From Arthrobacter sp. ISL-5 (GTDB lineage Bacteria; Actinomycetota; Actinomycetes; Actinomycetales; Micrococcaceae), in contig NZ_JAGGPM010000026.1 in NCBI RefSeq assembly GCF_018613835.1, forward strand, positions 1 to 64,000: a stretch of DNA of 64,000 nucleotides. The letters are read 5' to 3'. The translations under genes were made by a program, and so were the position numbers. The notes under the pieces are model-generated. The model ran no database searches and was not told the DNA's origin. It worked only from the letters and a program-made list of their open reading frames with translations. Below are positions 55,758 through 64,000 of this stretch, piece after piece. Position 1 is the first letter of the stretch. Each line of letters begins with the position of its first letter.

Positions 55758-56491
55758 TGAGAGCTGCTCCGAGTGGATCACACCTACTTCTGCGCAATGG
55801 AGCATCCTCACCTTACAAGCAGGCGACGACGCATTAGGGCGGCATTCACCTAAGTCGCACGGCCAAGCCCTGCGACTTGCTGCACAGGCATTGCCTTCTG
55901 CGCTATCCCTCGTCAGTGACACCGTAAGTTACCCTTTTTGGGGCTGATTCCAGCCACTCCGCCCGACAGCGGCTCATCCGCACCGGGCGCGGCAACCAGC
56001 GCTGCTCAATGCGCGTCCCCCGGACATGGAGCCGGTCTGCGAGGCGAGGCGGAACCGGTTTTGGGTGGGTTGACGCCGGCATGACCGCCACACCGCAGCA
56101 TCAGTGAAGACCTCCGGTTCCTTCCCTGCTGGTTCGGATATTGTCCGGCACGCCGCCCTGAAGAATTTATTGCAGTGCCTGTCAAGGACGACAGGGAGGC
56201 TCGGGCGGTCCATTTGGACCCTCGTGTTCTTGGACCCGTGAGGCAACTATGACTGTCTGCTCGAGCGTCACTTAACCATTGCGTACTCACAACTTTCCAG
56301 GGCTTCGGCCACCCGAAACTGCTAGGGCCTCTGACCATGAGAAATGGAAGAATGACGAAGGTCACATCTTCGCTTTGTCATTATTCTGACGGAAAATCTC
56401 TTGCTCTCGGCTCAGACTTCAACTGTTGGGGGAGCCGGCCAACCAAGATCTGTAGCCGGTGCTTCCCGTTTACCCTTGAAGGAGTAACAGT
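55758..56491. other. Intergenic region upstream of the permease
   Basis: About 730 bp without a recognisable gene. AATGACGAAG and CTTCG-CTTT-GTCATT near 56350-56385 form an interrupted palindrome that may be an operator for the permease, and AAGGAG lies just before its start. Other open frames here show no family features. Confidence 0.4.
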
Positions 56492-57940
56492 ATGAATGTG
56501 GGATCAACCTCACTCGGCGAGGAGTCCAGACGGCTTGCGGCGGGTGATACCGGGCTTCACGGGAACATGAATGTTCTTGAAGTCATGTTCACCGTGATCG
56601 CATACAACGGCCCTGCCGTCGTGTTCATGGGATTCATCCCCGTAGCAATCCTAATGGGCAACGGCCTCGGGACTCCGGCGCTGTTCCTCGCCGCTGGACT
56701 TTTGGTGATGCTTGTTGCCTCGGGCCTCATGAAGGTTTCCAGCGCCCTGAAGCGGCCGGGCGGATTCTACGCAATCATCACGGCAGGTCTGGGCAGGGGA
56801 CCAGGACTTGCAGCCGGTTTCGCCGCCATCGTTACCTACTTTGCAGCGCTGATCAGTGTTTATGCTCTTTCTGGCATCGCGCTCAGTGACATTGTGACGA
56901 CGCTCTTCCATGGCCCCGAGCTTCCGTGGCCGATCGGCGGTCTCACTATACTGACCGTGGTTACAGTGCTTGGGCACTACAACATCGCGTTCTCCGCGAA
57001 GGCTCTGGTCATCTTCCTTGGCCTCGAAATGCTGCTTATTGCAACTTACGTCGCTGCCGTACTTATCCGGGGTGGTGCCGACGGCATCGGCTTTGAGTCA
57101 TTTGACTCCGCCAATATCTTCTCGGGCTCTTTGGCTATTGGCGCACTCTTCGCCGTCGGTCTTTTCGGCGGATTCGAAGCAACGGTGATTTTCCGAGATG
57201 AAGTAAAAGACCCTGATCGGACCATTCCCCGAGCCACCTATGGGGTTGTGGCAACTATCGCCCTGATGTACGCGGTGACAGCTTTCGCTTTTATCAATGC
57301 CTACGGGGCCAATACCGTCATGGATGTTGTGACAAATGACGGTGTGACCGCTGCAGGGCAAAGTGTCCGTGAGTACGTTGGTGACTTCGCCTACGCAGCT
57401 GCCACAGTGCTGCTGTTTACCAGTGGTTTTGCACTGTGCCTTGCCTCGCACAACATCCTTGCACGGTACGTGTTCAACCTTGGCGCTGACGGCGTTCTCC
57501 CCTCAAAATTGGGAGTAAGTCACCCTCGCCACGTTTCACCACACCGGGCCTCACTCCTTGTCGGCATCGCGGCGCTGATCGTCGTGGTAATTCTCTTCGT
57601 GACTCAGGTGCCCAGGGCCGGCTTGTACGGCTACTTAGCAGGCATCTATTCGTATGGCATGCTCATCATGATCACACTGGTATCCCTAGCCATCAGCGTC
57701 TTCTTATTCCGGAACCTTCGAAAGACCGTTCACGCGGTGGCAATGCTGGCAGCCTTCGTCGTCATCGCGTCTATCCTCGTCTTCGCATCGTTCAACTTCG
57801 ACGTACTGAGTGGGATGACCGGTGCACTGGGCGTTACCGTACTGGCACTAATTTGGCTCTTTGTCTTGTCGGGAACACTAATTGCTGCGCGCCTGAAGCG
57901 GACAAAACCCGAGGTGTACGCCAGAATCGGACGTCAGTAG
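56492..57940 (+). CDS. APC-superfamily amino-acid/amine permease
   Basis: A 482-residue, 12-helix transporter. It shows the APC pattern: GNMNVLEVMFTVIAYNGPAVVF in helix 1, and GLFGGFEATVIFRDEVKDPDRTIPRA in the helix 6-7 loop. RBS AAGGAG is seven bases before the ATG. It is not a close copy of the permease at 5435. It lies ahead of the GMC dehydrogenase and likely feeds amines or amino acids to the island's oxidoreductases. Confidence 0.88.
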   Translation: MNVGSTSLGEESRRLAAGDTGLHGNMNVLEVMFTVIAYNGPAVVFMGFIPVAILMGNGLGTPALFLAAGLLVMLVASGLMKVSSALKRPGGFYAIITAGLGRGPGLAAGFAAIVTYFAALISVYALSGIALSDIVTTLFHGPELPWPIGGLTILTVVTVLGHYNIAFSAKALVIFLGLEMLLIATYVAAVLIRGGADGIGFESFDSANIFSGSLAIGALFAVGLFGGFEATVIFRDEVKDPDRTIPRATYGVVATIALMYAVTAFAFINAYGANTVMDVVTNDGVTAAGQSVREYVGDFAYAAATVLLFTSGFALCLASHNILARYVFNLGADGVLPSKLGVSHPRHVSPHRASLLVGIAALIVVVILFVTQVPRAGLYGYLAGIYSYGMLIMITLVSLAISVFLFRNLRKTVHAVAMLAAFVVIASILVFASFNFDVLSGMTGALGVTVLALIWLFVLSGTLIAARLKRTKPEVYARIGRQ

Positions 57941-58106
57941 TAGAGCCAACGGTGGAGCTGCCCGCACCTTGCTGGATTTCCCACAATGCGGGCTGCTCTG
58001 GCTTGGGTAATGCACAAAGACGCCTGTTTCCAAACAAAGATGTAATAACACCTATATTGAACGTTAAGTGCTCCGCGTTACAGCAGAGTGAAAGTGAGTA
58101 AGGCCG

Positions 58107-59744
58107 ATGGCAAACACTGCGCTACAACTAAATGCTGGCCCTCAAGACGTACTCATAGTGGGGGCAGGTCCCTCAGGGGCTACCGCTGCCAGGATCTTGG
58201 CAGAGAGCGGCTACAGCGTGACGTGCCTTGAACAAGGCGGTTGGGTCAATCGGCTTGATCTACCGAGCGATAAGCTGGAACGCGAGGTGTACACTGCAAG
58301 CTCCTGGTCGACAAACCCGAACGTCCGTCAAAGTTCGTGGGACTACCCGTGTGACGTGAGTGAAGCTGACCTCTACCCCATCAACTTCAACGGTGTTGGT
58401 GGCAGCACCGTACTTTTCGGTGCTGAATGGCCAAGATTTTTGCCCTCGGATTTCAAAGTGAACAGCCTGTACGGTTTTGCAGATGACTGGCCCTTCACTT
58501 ACGAAGACCTCCTGCCCTATTACGAGCTTACCGACGAAATGGTGGGCATTTCAGGCCGGCCGGGGGACCCCGCCTACCCGACTTCCGATTCGACCCTGAT
58601 GCGTGAAGCCCCTATTGGCCGTGTCGGCGTAAAAGCTGCCGAGGGAATGAATAAATTGGGGTGGCACTGGTGGCCGGGCACGCAGGCGATCATCACGAAG
58701 AACCAGGGTGACCGCGGCGCATGCGCCCGATGGGGCATGTGCATGCACGGATGCCCTGAAGGGGCCAAAGGCGCTTTCGATGTCGCTATGTGGCCGGCAG
58801 CGATAGCAGCGGGCGCCAACATCATCACCGAGGCCCGCGTTCGGGAGATCACAGTCAACGACCGAGGGCTCGCTACCGGAGCCACATGGATAGACGCCGA
58901 AGGCAACGAACACCACACAGCAGCATCCGTCGTCATCGTGTGTGGCAATGCTGTAGGTACTGCACGGCTGCTCCAAATGTCGACCTCCAACCTGTTCCCC
59001 AACGGAATCGCAAACTCATCCGGATTGGTAGGAAAGAACCTCATGATGCACCCATTCGTTGGCGTCATGGGAATTTACGAGGAAGACCTGCAAAGCTGGA
59101 TGGGCCCCCTCGGCGCCAGCCTGTACTCACTTCAGTTTGCCGAGACTGACCTGAGCCGCGGCTTCCAGCGCGGAGCCAAATGGTGTGCAATGCCAATTCC
59201 TGGACCGATGGACGTACTGGACCGATACAAAGACCTCCCGCTTGAGCAGCGCACCGGAGCAGCTGGCCAACGCCTAGTGGAAAAGGCTCTGGGGCGCTCT
59301 TTCGAATGGGCAGCCGGAATCGAAGACATGCCCGACGAAAGTAACCACGTATCGCTCAGCCACGACCTCTTCGATAGCTCGGGCCTTCCGGCACCAAAAA
59401 TCAACTACCGGCTCTCCGAAGACAGCATTCGCAACCTGAACTGGAACGTAGAGCGCATGCACGAAGCGCACAGGGCAGCTGGCGCGATAGAGACCAAAGA
59501 GGTGCCCTGGATGCCAGCCGTAGGTTGGCACATGCTCGGCACAGCACGCTGTGGCACTGATCCGACACGCTCGGTCGTCGACCAATACGGCCGCTCACAC
59601 GACGTGCCCAACCTTTACATCATGGATGGAAGCGTTTTCGTGACTTCTTCCTCCGTCAACCCGACGTCCACGATCACGGCTTTCGCGGCTCGTGCGACCG
59701 AACATCTGATTGAAACCGCCGCAGACCAGGAGGCACCGCTGTGA
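58107..59744 (+). CDS. GMC-family FAD dehydrogenase (gluconate/glucose dehydrogenase large-subunit type)
   Basis: A 545-residue flavoprotein. VLIVGAGPSGATAARILAESG binds FAD near the N-terminus, GVGGSTVLFGAEWPRF is the second FAD contact, and His475 (VGWHMLGTARCG) with Asn518 (SSVNPTSTITA) form the catalytic pair. Cys206, Cys212 and Cys216 in ACARWGMCMHGCPEGAKG resemble the Fe-S-like cysteine set of bacterial FAD-dependent sugar dehydrogenases (inference). It overlaps the subunit-3-like gene by four bases. It probably oxidises an alcohol or polyol and passes electrons onward; no cytochrome c subunit is adjacent. Confidence 0.88.
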   Translation: MANTALQLNAGPQDVLIVGAGPSGATAARILAESGYSVTCLEQGGWVNRLDLPSDKLEREVYTASSWSTNPNVRQSSWDYPCDVSEADLYPINFNGVGGSTVLFGAEWPRFLPSDFKVNSLYGFADDWPFTYEDLLPYYELTDEMVGISGRPGDPAYPTSDSTLMREAPIGRVGVKAAEGMNKLGWHWWPGTQAIITKNQGDRGACARWGMCMHGCPEGAKGAFDVAMWPAAIAAGANIITEARVREITVNDRGLATGATWIDAEGNEHHTAASVVIVCGNAVGTARLLQMSTSNLFPNGIANSSGLVGKNLMMHPFVGVMGIYEEDLQSWMGPLGASLYSLQFAETDLSRGFQRGAKWCAMPIPGPMDVLDRYKDLPLEQRTGAAGQRLVEKALGRSFEWAAGIEDMPDESNHVSLSHDLFDSSGLPAPKINYRLSEDSIRNLNWNVERMHEAHRAAGAIETKEVPWMPAVGWHMLGTARCGTDPTRSVVDQYGRSHDVPNLYIMDGSVFVTSSSVNPTSTITAFAARATEHLIETAADQEAPL

Positions 59745-60202
59745 GCGAGACCGCAAATGTACTGGATGATCCAACACGGACAGGCATAGCTATTGTCTTT
59801 GACGTACTGCTCCCCGGCACCGAGAAGCTCCCTGCCGCAACAGCGATTGAAGCTCAGGGGCAACTGCTCGACCGGGTGCTTACTGCGGATCCCACTCTAG
59901 AGCCTCTGGTACGAACAGCCGCCACGAGAGCCGCCTCAGAAGGATCTTGCACCTTTGATCAGCTGAAGAGCTGGATGGGCGCCGACCTCGAGCGGCTCGC
60001 CTTCGCTTTGCACGCCGCCTATTACATGTCCGGCGACGTACGCTCGCGACTCGGCTACCCAGGGCAGGGGCGCAATCCGGTTTCCATGGCAACTCCAGAT
60101 CAATTGTGTTCCGACGAACTCATTGCACCTGTGCTCAGCCGAGGTGCGATCTATGTGCCGACACCTACAACAGAGCCGTCCGTGGCAAACGGAAGGCTCT
60201 GA
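59741..60202 (+). CDS. Gluconate 2-dehydrogenase subunit 3-like protein
   Basis: A 153-residue partner of the GMC subunit, starting at a GTG overlapping its stop. It has the subunit-3 end motif: LHAAYYMSGDVRSRLGYPGQ. In characterised complexes this small subunit often carries a Tat signal that exports the catalytic subunit; here the N-terminus (MSETANVLDDPTRTG) has no twin-arginine or hydrophobic segment, so the pair is likely cytoplasmic. Confidence 0.82.
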   Translation: MSETANVLDDPTRTGIAIVFDVLLPGTEKLPAATAIEAQGQLLDRVLTADPTLEPLVRTAATRAASEGSCTFDQLKSWMGADLERLAFALHAAYYMSGDVRSRLGYPGQGRNPVSMATPDQLCSDELIAPVLSRGAIYVPTPTTEPSVANGRL

Positions 60203-60344
60203 CACACAGCGCAAGCGCCGCCTGTAACGACGTCGTGAGGTCAAGGACCACCTTGTTTCCGGTGGGGACTACAACGTCGTTGCGCACCTCCTCTATCAAC
60301 TATCAACGCCGCTACGGCTTTGATTACGCAAAGGTTATGTAATT
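60203..60344. other. Short intergenic region
   Basis: 142 bp between the dehydrogenase pair and the kinase; only the AAAGG ahead of the kinase start is evident. Confidence 0.4.
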
Positions 60345-60935
60345 TTGAGAATGCTAATTATCGGTCCTCCTGGCTCCGGAAAGGGAACCCAGGCGGAGCG
60401 GATCTCCCAGCTCCTTGGGGTCGTGCCGATCTCCACCGGAGACATTTTTCGGGCGAACGTGAAGGGGGCGACACCACTCGGCCTCGAAGCCAAAAAGTAC
60501 ATCGACGCCGGTGATTTTGTTCCCGACAGGGTAACCAACAACATGGTGCGCGAGCAGCTAACGGAGTACGACGTGGAAAACGGGTTCCTACTGGACGGCT
60601 ACCCACGTACCTCAGGCCAGGTGGACTATCTCGACAACATTCTCGCCGATCTGGACCGGAAGTTGGACGTTGTCCTGCAATTGGCAGCCGATGACCAAGA
60701 ACTGATCCGACGGCTGCTCGGGCGCGCCAAAGACATGGGCAGGAGCGATGACAACGAAGCCGTAATCCGACACCGTTTGGGCCTCTACCATGAGCAGACG
60801 GAAGCAGTAGTGGCGAGATACGAGGCCCGCAATATTCTAGCGGTCGTGGATGGGACCGGCGGGGTCGACGAAGTAACAAGGCGTCTGGTGGCAGCAGTCA
60901 GTGACGTAATGGCAGCGACCATCCCAGTGTCATAA
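60345..60935 (+). CDS. adk: Adenylate kinase, accessory copy
   Basis: A 196-residue adenylate kinase interconverting ATP + AMP and 2 ADP. P-loop GPPGSGKGTQAE (residues 7-18), AMP-binding PISTGDIFR, the DGYPRTSGQ segment and RRLLGRAKDMGRSDDN with NMP/ATP-contacting Arg residues. It lacks a LID insertion with zinc Cys, as in other short actinobacterial enzymes. The start is the TTG at 60345 (AAAGG upstream) or the ATG two codons later. Housekeeping adk normally sits beside secY; here it is among catabolic genes and may rebalance AMP formed by the AMP-forming ligases. Confidence 0.92.
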   Translation: MRMLIIGPPGSGKGTQAERISQLLGVVPISTGDIFRANVKGATPLGLEAKKYIDAGDFVPDRVTNNMVREQLTEYDVENGFLLDGYPRTSGQVDYLDNILADLDRKLDVVLQLAADDQELIRRLLGRAKDMGRSDDNEAVIRHRLGLYHEQTEAVVARYEARNILAVVDGTGGVDEVTRRLVAAVSDVMAATIPVS

Positions 60936-61174
60936 GCGCTCATCCGAAATAGCTGACCCTATCCGGGGTCTTACATAGCGGCCTTCAACGGTCAGTCATC
61001 AACTCGCTTTAACTCCCGGATATCCGCCGCTGCCCTAAAAATCCCTAAGGGAAGGTCACGCCGCTGCGGCGAATACCCAGTAAAACCGGCCGGCCAACGC
61101 TAGGGTCACCCGCAAAGCAGTACTCGACACTAAGTCGAGGCCATCACCGCCGAAAGACTGAAGGAGGGCGAACA

Positions 61175-61420
61175 TTGAATCTCACCAGAAACCAGGATCA
61201 CTCCTTGCGGCAGGCGCCGCCCCTGAACAAGGCAGTTCATGCTTGGGAGGAGCTCCGCATGGGAGAGATGGTGGAGGTCTGGGCTGGTGGCTCCTACGCC
61301 TACATGGCCTACATCGACGACCGCTCGAACGACGGGCAGCTCCTCTGGATAATCGAGGACGGAACAGCCACTCGAACCCTGTTCCTTCGGGATGACAACA
61401 TCACTCTCTACCCCGTTTAG
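61175..61420 (+). CDS. Hypothetical protein (81 aa)
   Basis: An 81-residue protein with a strong AAGGAGG ribosome-binding site nine bases before its TTG start. The core LRMGEMVEVWAGGSYAYMAY ... LLWIIEDGTATRTLFLRDDN has a five-strand-like pattern of alternating hydrophobics. It resembles the core of the protein at 46754. No known function. It is probably a small regulatory or accessory protein. Confidence 0.62.
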   Translation: MNLTRNQDHSLRQAPPLNKAVHAWEELRMGEMVEVWAGGSYAYMAYIDDRSNDGQLLWIIEDGTATRTLFLRDDNITLYPV

Positions 61421-61773
61421 TAGAGTTTCAGCCTCGGTACGCTCGGCAGTAATCCACGCCCTGCTTATGCACATCTCTCAGACTGCACGCCCCAGAAATA
61501 CGATACGCACCATCCAAAGCAGTGCTGCCTTGACCCTTGGCCCGGCGGGACTGTCCAGCAAGAACACAATGACCAGAAGCTGTGTGCCCGGGAAGAGGCT
61601 TCAAGGACCTGAACTTTCTGCCACTCCAATACGCTAAGACTATTGGTAGTTGGCCGTCGTAATCTTTCCCACTCGCTGACCGACAACCTGTAAATCCTCC
61701 AGATACAGCCTCACGCGATAATGGCATATTTGGTTATAACACCAGATTCACCCCTAAGAACAGGATTTCCCAG
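61421..61773. other. Intergenic region upstream of the TMADH-like gene
   Basis: No gene seen. The AT-rich stretch ATGGCATATTTGGTTATAAC at 61720-61740 is a probable promoter; AGGA precedes the ATG of 61774. Confidence 0.45.
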
Positions 61774-63975
61774 ATGGCGCTTTCTGAACGCTACGCAGTG
61801 TTGTTTGAGCCTGTACAGGTTGGTCCCAAGACCGCCAAGAACCGGTTCTGGGCCACCCCCCATGCAATTGGTTTCGGAACCGATAAGGCCGGTTCTGCCG
61901 CCGGCTACCGGGGCACCCGTGCAGCTGGTGGCTGGGGAGTCGTCTTTACCGAGGCAACCACCATTGCCCCTGAAATGGACAAAACACCGCACGCGATGAG
62001 CCGGCTCTGGGACGAAGGCGACGTTCGCAACCTCAGCCACGTCGCGGATGCAATTAAAAAGCACGGAGCACTAGCTGGCATTGAACTGGAATACAACGCT
62101 GCTGTCGGCGTGATGACCGAGGGACGAAGTCTGACGCCGCGCAACGTTGTCGCTACGCCAGGCGAATCCGCGCTGGCAGTACCCTACGCCGGAGGCTTGA
62201 TTGAACTCGACGCTGAAGGCATCGAGGACATCAAGCAGATCTATGTCGCCGCCGCGCTTCGGGCGAAAGACGCCGGCTTTGACCTGATCACCTTTCACTG
62301 TGGTCACGCCGCATCAATCCTCGCGCATTTCTTGATTCCCTATTACAACACCCGCACCGACGAGTACGGCGGGTCGTTGGAGAACCGGTCTCGCTTCGCC
62401 CGCGAAATGCTCCAGGCCGCCCGGGAAGCGGTGGGTCCCGACGTCGCCATAGGACTCCGCCTCGGCGTGGACACCCTGGATGGGCCCTTCGGTCTCGGTG
62501 ATCGAGGGATCCAGCACGACCGTGACACCCCGATGTTCATCAAATACTTGGACGATCTGGTGGACTACTGGGATTTCGTGATCGGCGGCTTTGATTGGGC
62601 TCAAGACGCCCAGTCCTCACGCACAGTAGGCGAGAACTTCGAGAAGCCCTACGTTGGCGATCTGAAGCAGTACACACAAAAGCCTGTCGTCAATGTCGGA
62701 CGGCTAAACAGCCCCGACACCATGGTCGACATCATCAACTCCGGTCAGTGTGACTTCATCGGAGCAGCCCGCGCCGCGATCTCAGATCCCTTCCTGCCCG
62801 AAAAGGTGCGAACAGGCAATATTGAGAATATCCGAGAGTGCATCGGGTGTAATTTCTGCGTATCCCGCGACATCGGTACCGCCCCCATTGCCTGCACCCA
62901 GAACGCAACAACCGGAGAAGAATTCCGCCGCGGCTGGCACCCAGAGGTGTTCACCCAGGCTAAAAACCACGAAAACGATGTCCTCATACTCGGCGCTGGA
63001 CCAGCAGGCATGGAGTGCGCCATGGTGCTCGGCAAGCGTGGCATGCGCAACGTGCACCTTGTTGATGCCTCATCGGCTATCGGCGGCAGTATCAACTGGG
63101 TCTCGAAACTGCCAGGCCGCCACGAGTGGCGCCGGCTCATCGAGTACCGAGAGCACCAACTGAGCAAGCTCAGCAACGTTGAAGTAATTCTAGACACCGC
63201 CTTCACCGCAGAAGAGGCGCTCGACTACGGCGCCGGCATCATCGTTGTCGCCACTGGTTCCCATTACCTCCGGGACGGAATCAATCCCTACAACCGCATG
63301 CCCTTTGGCCTGGAGACCGTCTTCGGTGACCGACTGCTCACCCCAGAGCAAGTAGTCCGCGACGAAGTCCCGGTCGGCAAGAGGGTCGTAGTAGTCGATT
63401 CCGATGGATACTTCATGGGTCCTGGCATCGCAGAACTACTAGCAAAGAACGGGTCCGAAGTCGTTCTTGCCACTAGGGGCGAGCACATCGGGGAGTATCA
63501 GCGCTACACCCGCGAAATTACCCACACTGTAAATGATTTGCGTCTCCTGGGCGTCAAAATGCGCTCTGAGACCATAGTTACTCCGGCAGGGGAATCAAGT
63601 GTCACCCTCACGTCCCCCTATCATGAGCCCGAAACCGTCGAGTTTGACAATATCGTCCTCGTGGGTACACGCAGCTCGGATAACGGCATCTCGAAAGCGC
63701 TGATGGACCGCCGGTCTGAATGGGAAGCCAACGAGATATCAGCAGTCCATAACATCGGAGACTGCGTCCGACCTAACTTCATTGCGGAAGCAATCTTCTC
63801 GGGGCACCGATTGGGTCGTGAGATCGACAGCCCGAATCCATCGCTGCCGCTGCCCTTCATCCGAGAACGGCGCATTATCGGCGGCAGCGAGGCCGACTAC
63901 GAGGTCGGAGCTCGATCGTTGCTGCCTCTCTACTATCAGGCAAGCACCTCAAAGAATTTGGAGACCACATGGTAA
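61774..63975 (+). CDS. Trimethylamine-dehydrogenase-family flavoprotein (NADH:flavin oxidoreductase/FMN + 4Fe-4S)
   Basis: A 733-residue protein with the full TMADH architecture: an FMN barrel (1-340), a 4Fe-4S motif with Cys356, Cys359, Cys362 and Cys374 (CIGCNFCVS...C), and two C-terminal Rossmann domains (DVLILGAGPAGMECAMVLG; KRVVVVDSDGYFMG). Residues 3-33 align closely with TMADH, but the Cys that covalently binds FMN there is Ala31 here (TPHAIGFG against VPHCIGAG), so FMN should be non-covalent. TMADH and related tertiary-amine demethylases donate electrons to ETF, which is encoded 20 kb upstream. Substrate unknown; a tertiary amine or N-methyl compound is likely. Confidence 0.9.
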   Translation: MALSERYAVLFEPVQVGPKTAKNRFWATPHAIGFGTDKAGSAAGYRGTRAAGGWGVVFTEATTIAPEMDKTPHAMSRLWDEGDVRNLSHVADAIKKHGALAGIELEYNAAVGVMTEGRSLTPRNVVATPGESALAVPYAGGLIELDAEGIEDIKQIYVAAALRAKDAGFDLITFHCGHAASILAHFLIPYYNTRTDEYGGSLENRSRFAREMLQAAREAVGPDVAIGLRLGVDTLDGPFGLGDRGIQHDRDTPMFIKYLDDLVDYWDFVIGGFDWAQDAQSSRTVGENFEKPYVGDLKQYTQKPVVNVGRLNSPDTMVDIINSGQCDFIGAARAAISDPFLPEKVRTGNIENIRECIGCNFCVSRDIGTAPIACTQNATTGEEFRRGWHPEVFTQAKNHENDVLILGAGPAGMECAMVLGKRGMRNVHLVDASSAIGGSINWVSKLPGRHEWRRLIEYREHQLSKLSNVEVILDTAFTAEEALDYGAGIIVVATGSHYLRDGINPYNRMPFGLETVFGDRLLTPEQVVRDEVPVGKRVVVVDSDGYFMGPGIAELLAKNGSEVVLATRGEHIGEYQRYTREITHTVNDLRLLGVKMRSETIVTPAGESSVTLTSPYHEPETVEFDNIVLVGTRSSDNGISKALMDRRSEWEANEISAVHNIGDCVRPNFIAEAIFSGHRLGREIDSPNPSLPLPFIRERRIIGGSEADYEVGARSLLPLYYQASTSKNLETTW

Positions 63976-64000
63976 ACACGGCGCGAAACGTACTGATCAC
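63969..64000 (+). CDS. Start of a further gene, probably SDR (partial)
   Basis: An ATG at 63969 overlaps the end of the TMADH-like gene and reads MVNTARNVLIT to the window edge. VLIT is the usual first strand of a Rossmann-fold SDR. Only ten codons are visible. Confidence 0.45.
   Translation, partial: MVNTARNVLI

Overview
The window is high-GC DNA with actinobacterial gene families and codon use. It is most like a plasmid or genomic island of an Arthrobacter/Paenarthrobacter-type soil bacterium; this is inferred from the IS types, PucR/LacI/TetR regulators, YjbR and RarA content and catabolic gene style, not from a database match. There is no rRNA, tRNA, CRISPR array or recognisable replication origin. 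The sequence is a mosaic of catabolic and transport modules joined by transposon debris.

Layout. 0-3.3 kb: a 0.9-kb Tn3-family derivative holding only a serine recombinase, a broken ISL3 transposase, and an intact IS1380 element with a 5-bp target duplication. 3.6-6.9 kb: CocE-type hydrolase plus amino-acid/amine permease. 6.9-10.8 kb: ISL3 debris, a second serine recombinase, a 3'-truncated MFS gene with its divergent LacI regulator, and a paired SMR efflux system. 11.5-20 kb: a TetR-controlled aldo/keto reductase pair, a cyclophilin-like protein, a TetR-quinone reductase pair facing an operon of two YjbR proteins, RarA and a carboxylesterase. 20.3-22.7 kb: decayed Tn3 transposase and an MFS tail. 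22.9-27.4 kb: a thiolase divergent from an acyl-CoA synthetase/crotonase/SDR operon. 27.5-32.6 kb: a graveyard containing a broken CocE gene, a live TetR gene, remnants of TrpA, SDR, TetR and IclR, a third serine recombinase and a frameshifted integrase.

33-64 kb is the main catabolic island. A PucR regulator and a MaoC hydratase lie opposite an operon encoding a short citrate-synthase-like (citryl-CoA-lyase-like) protein, a DAO-type flavoenzyme, a nitrilase-family amidohydrolase, a hotdog thioesterase, EtfB, EtfA, a membrane cytochrome b and an aminobutyraldehyde-type dehydrogenase, closed by a strong terminator. Then follow a MHS-type MFS transporter, small hypothetical genes, IS110 and ISL3 elements, an SDR lacking its catalytic Tyr and Lys, a crotonase, an AMP-forming ligase, a second IS1380 element, an APC permease, a GMC dehydrogenase with a subunit-3-like partner, an accessory adenylate kinase and a trimethylamine-dehydrogenase-family protein.

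Working model (inference): the island takes up and degrades an N-containing organic compound, probably an amine, amide or alkaloid. Flavoenzymes oxidise or demethylate it, ETF collects electrons and may pass them to the quinone pool through the cytochrome b; the ligase, crotonase, hydratase, SDR and thioesterase process the carbon skeleton as CoA esters; the adenylate kinase may recycle the AMP made by the ligase. The substrate cannot be named from sequence alone.
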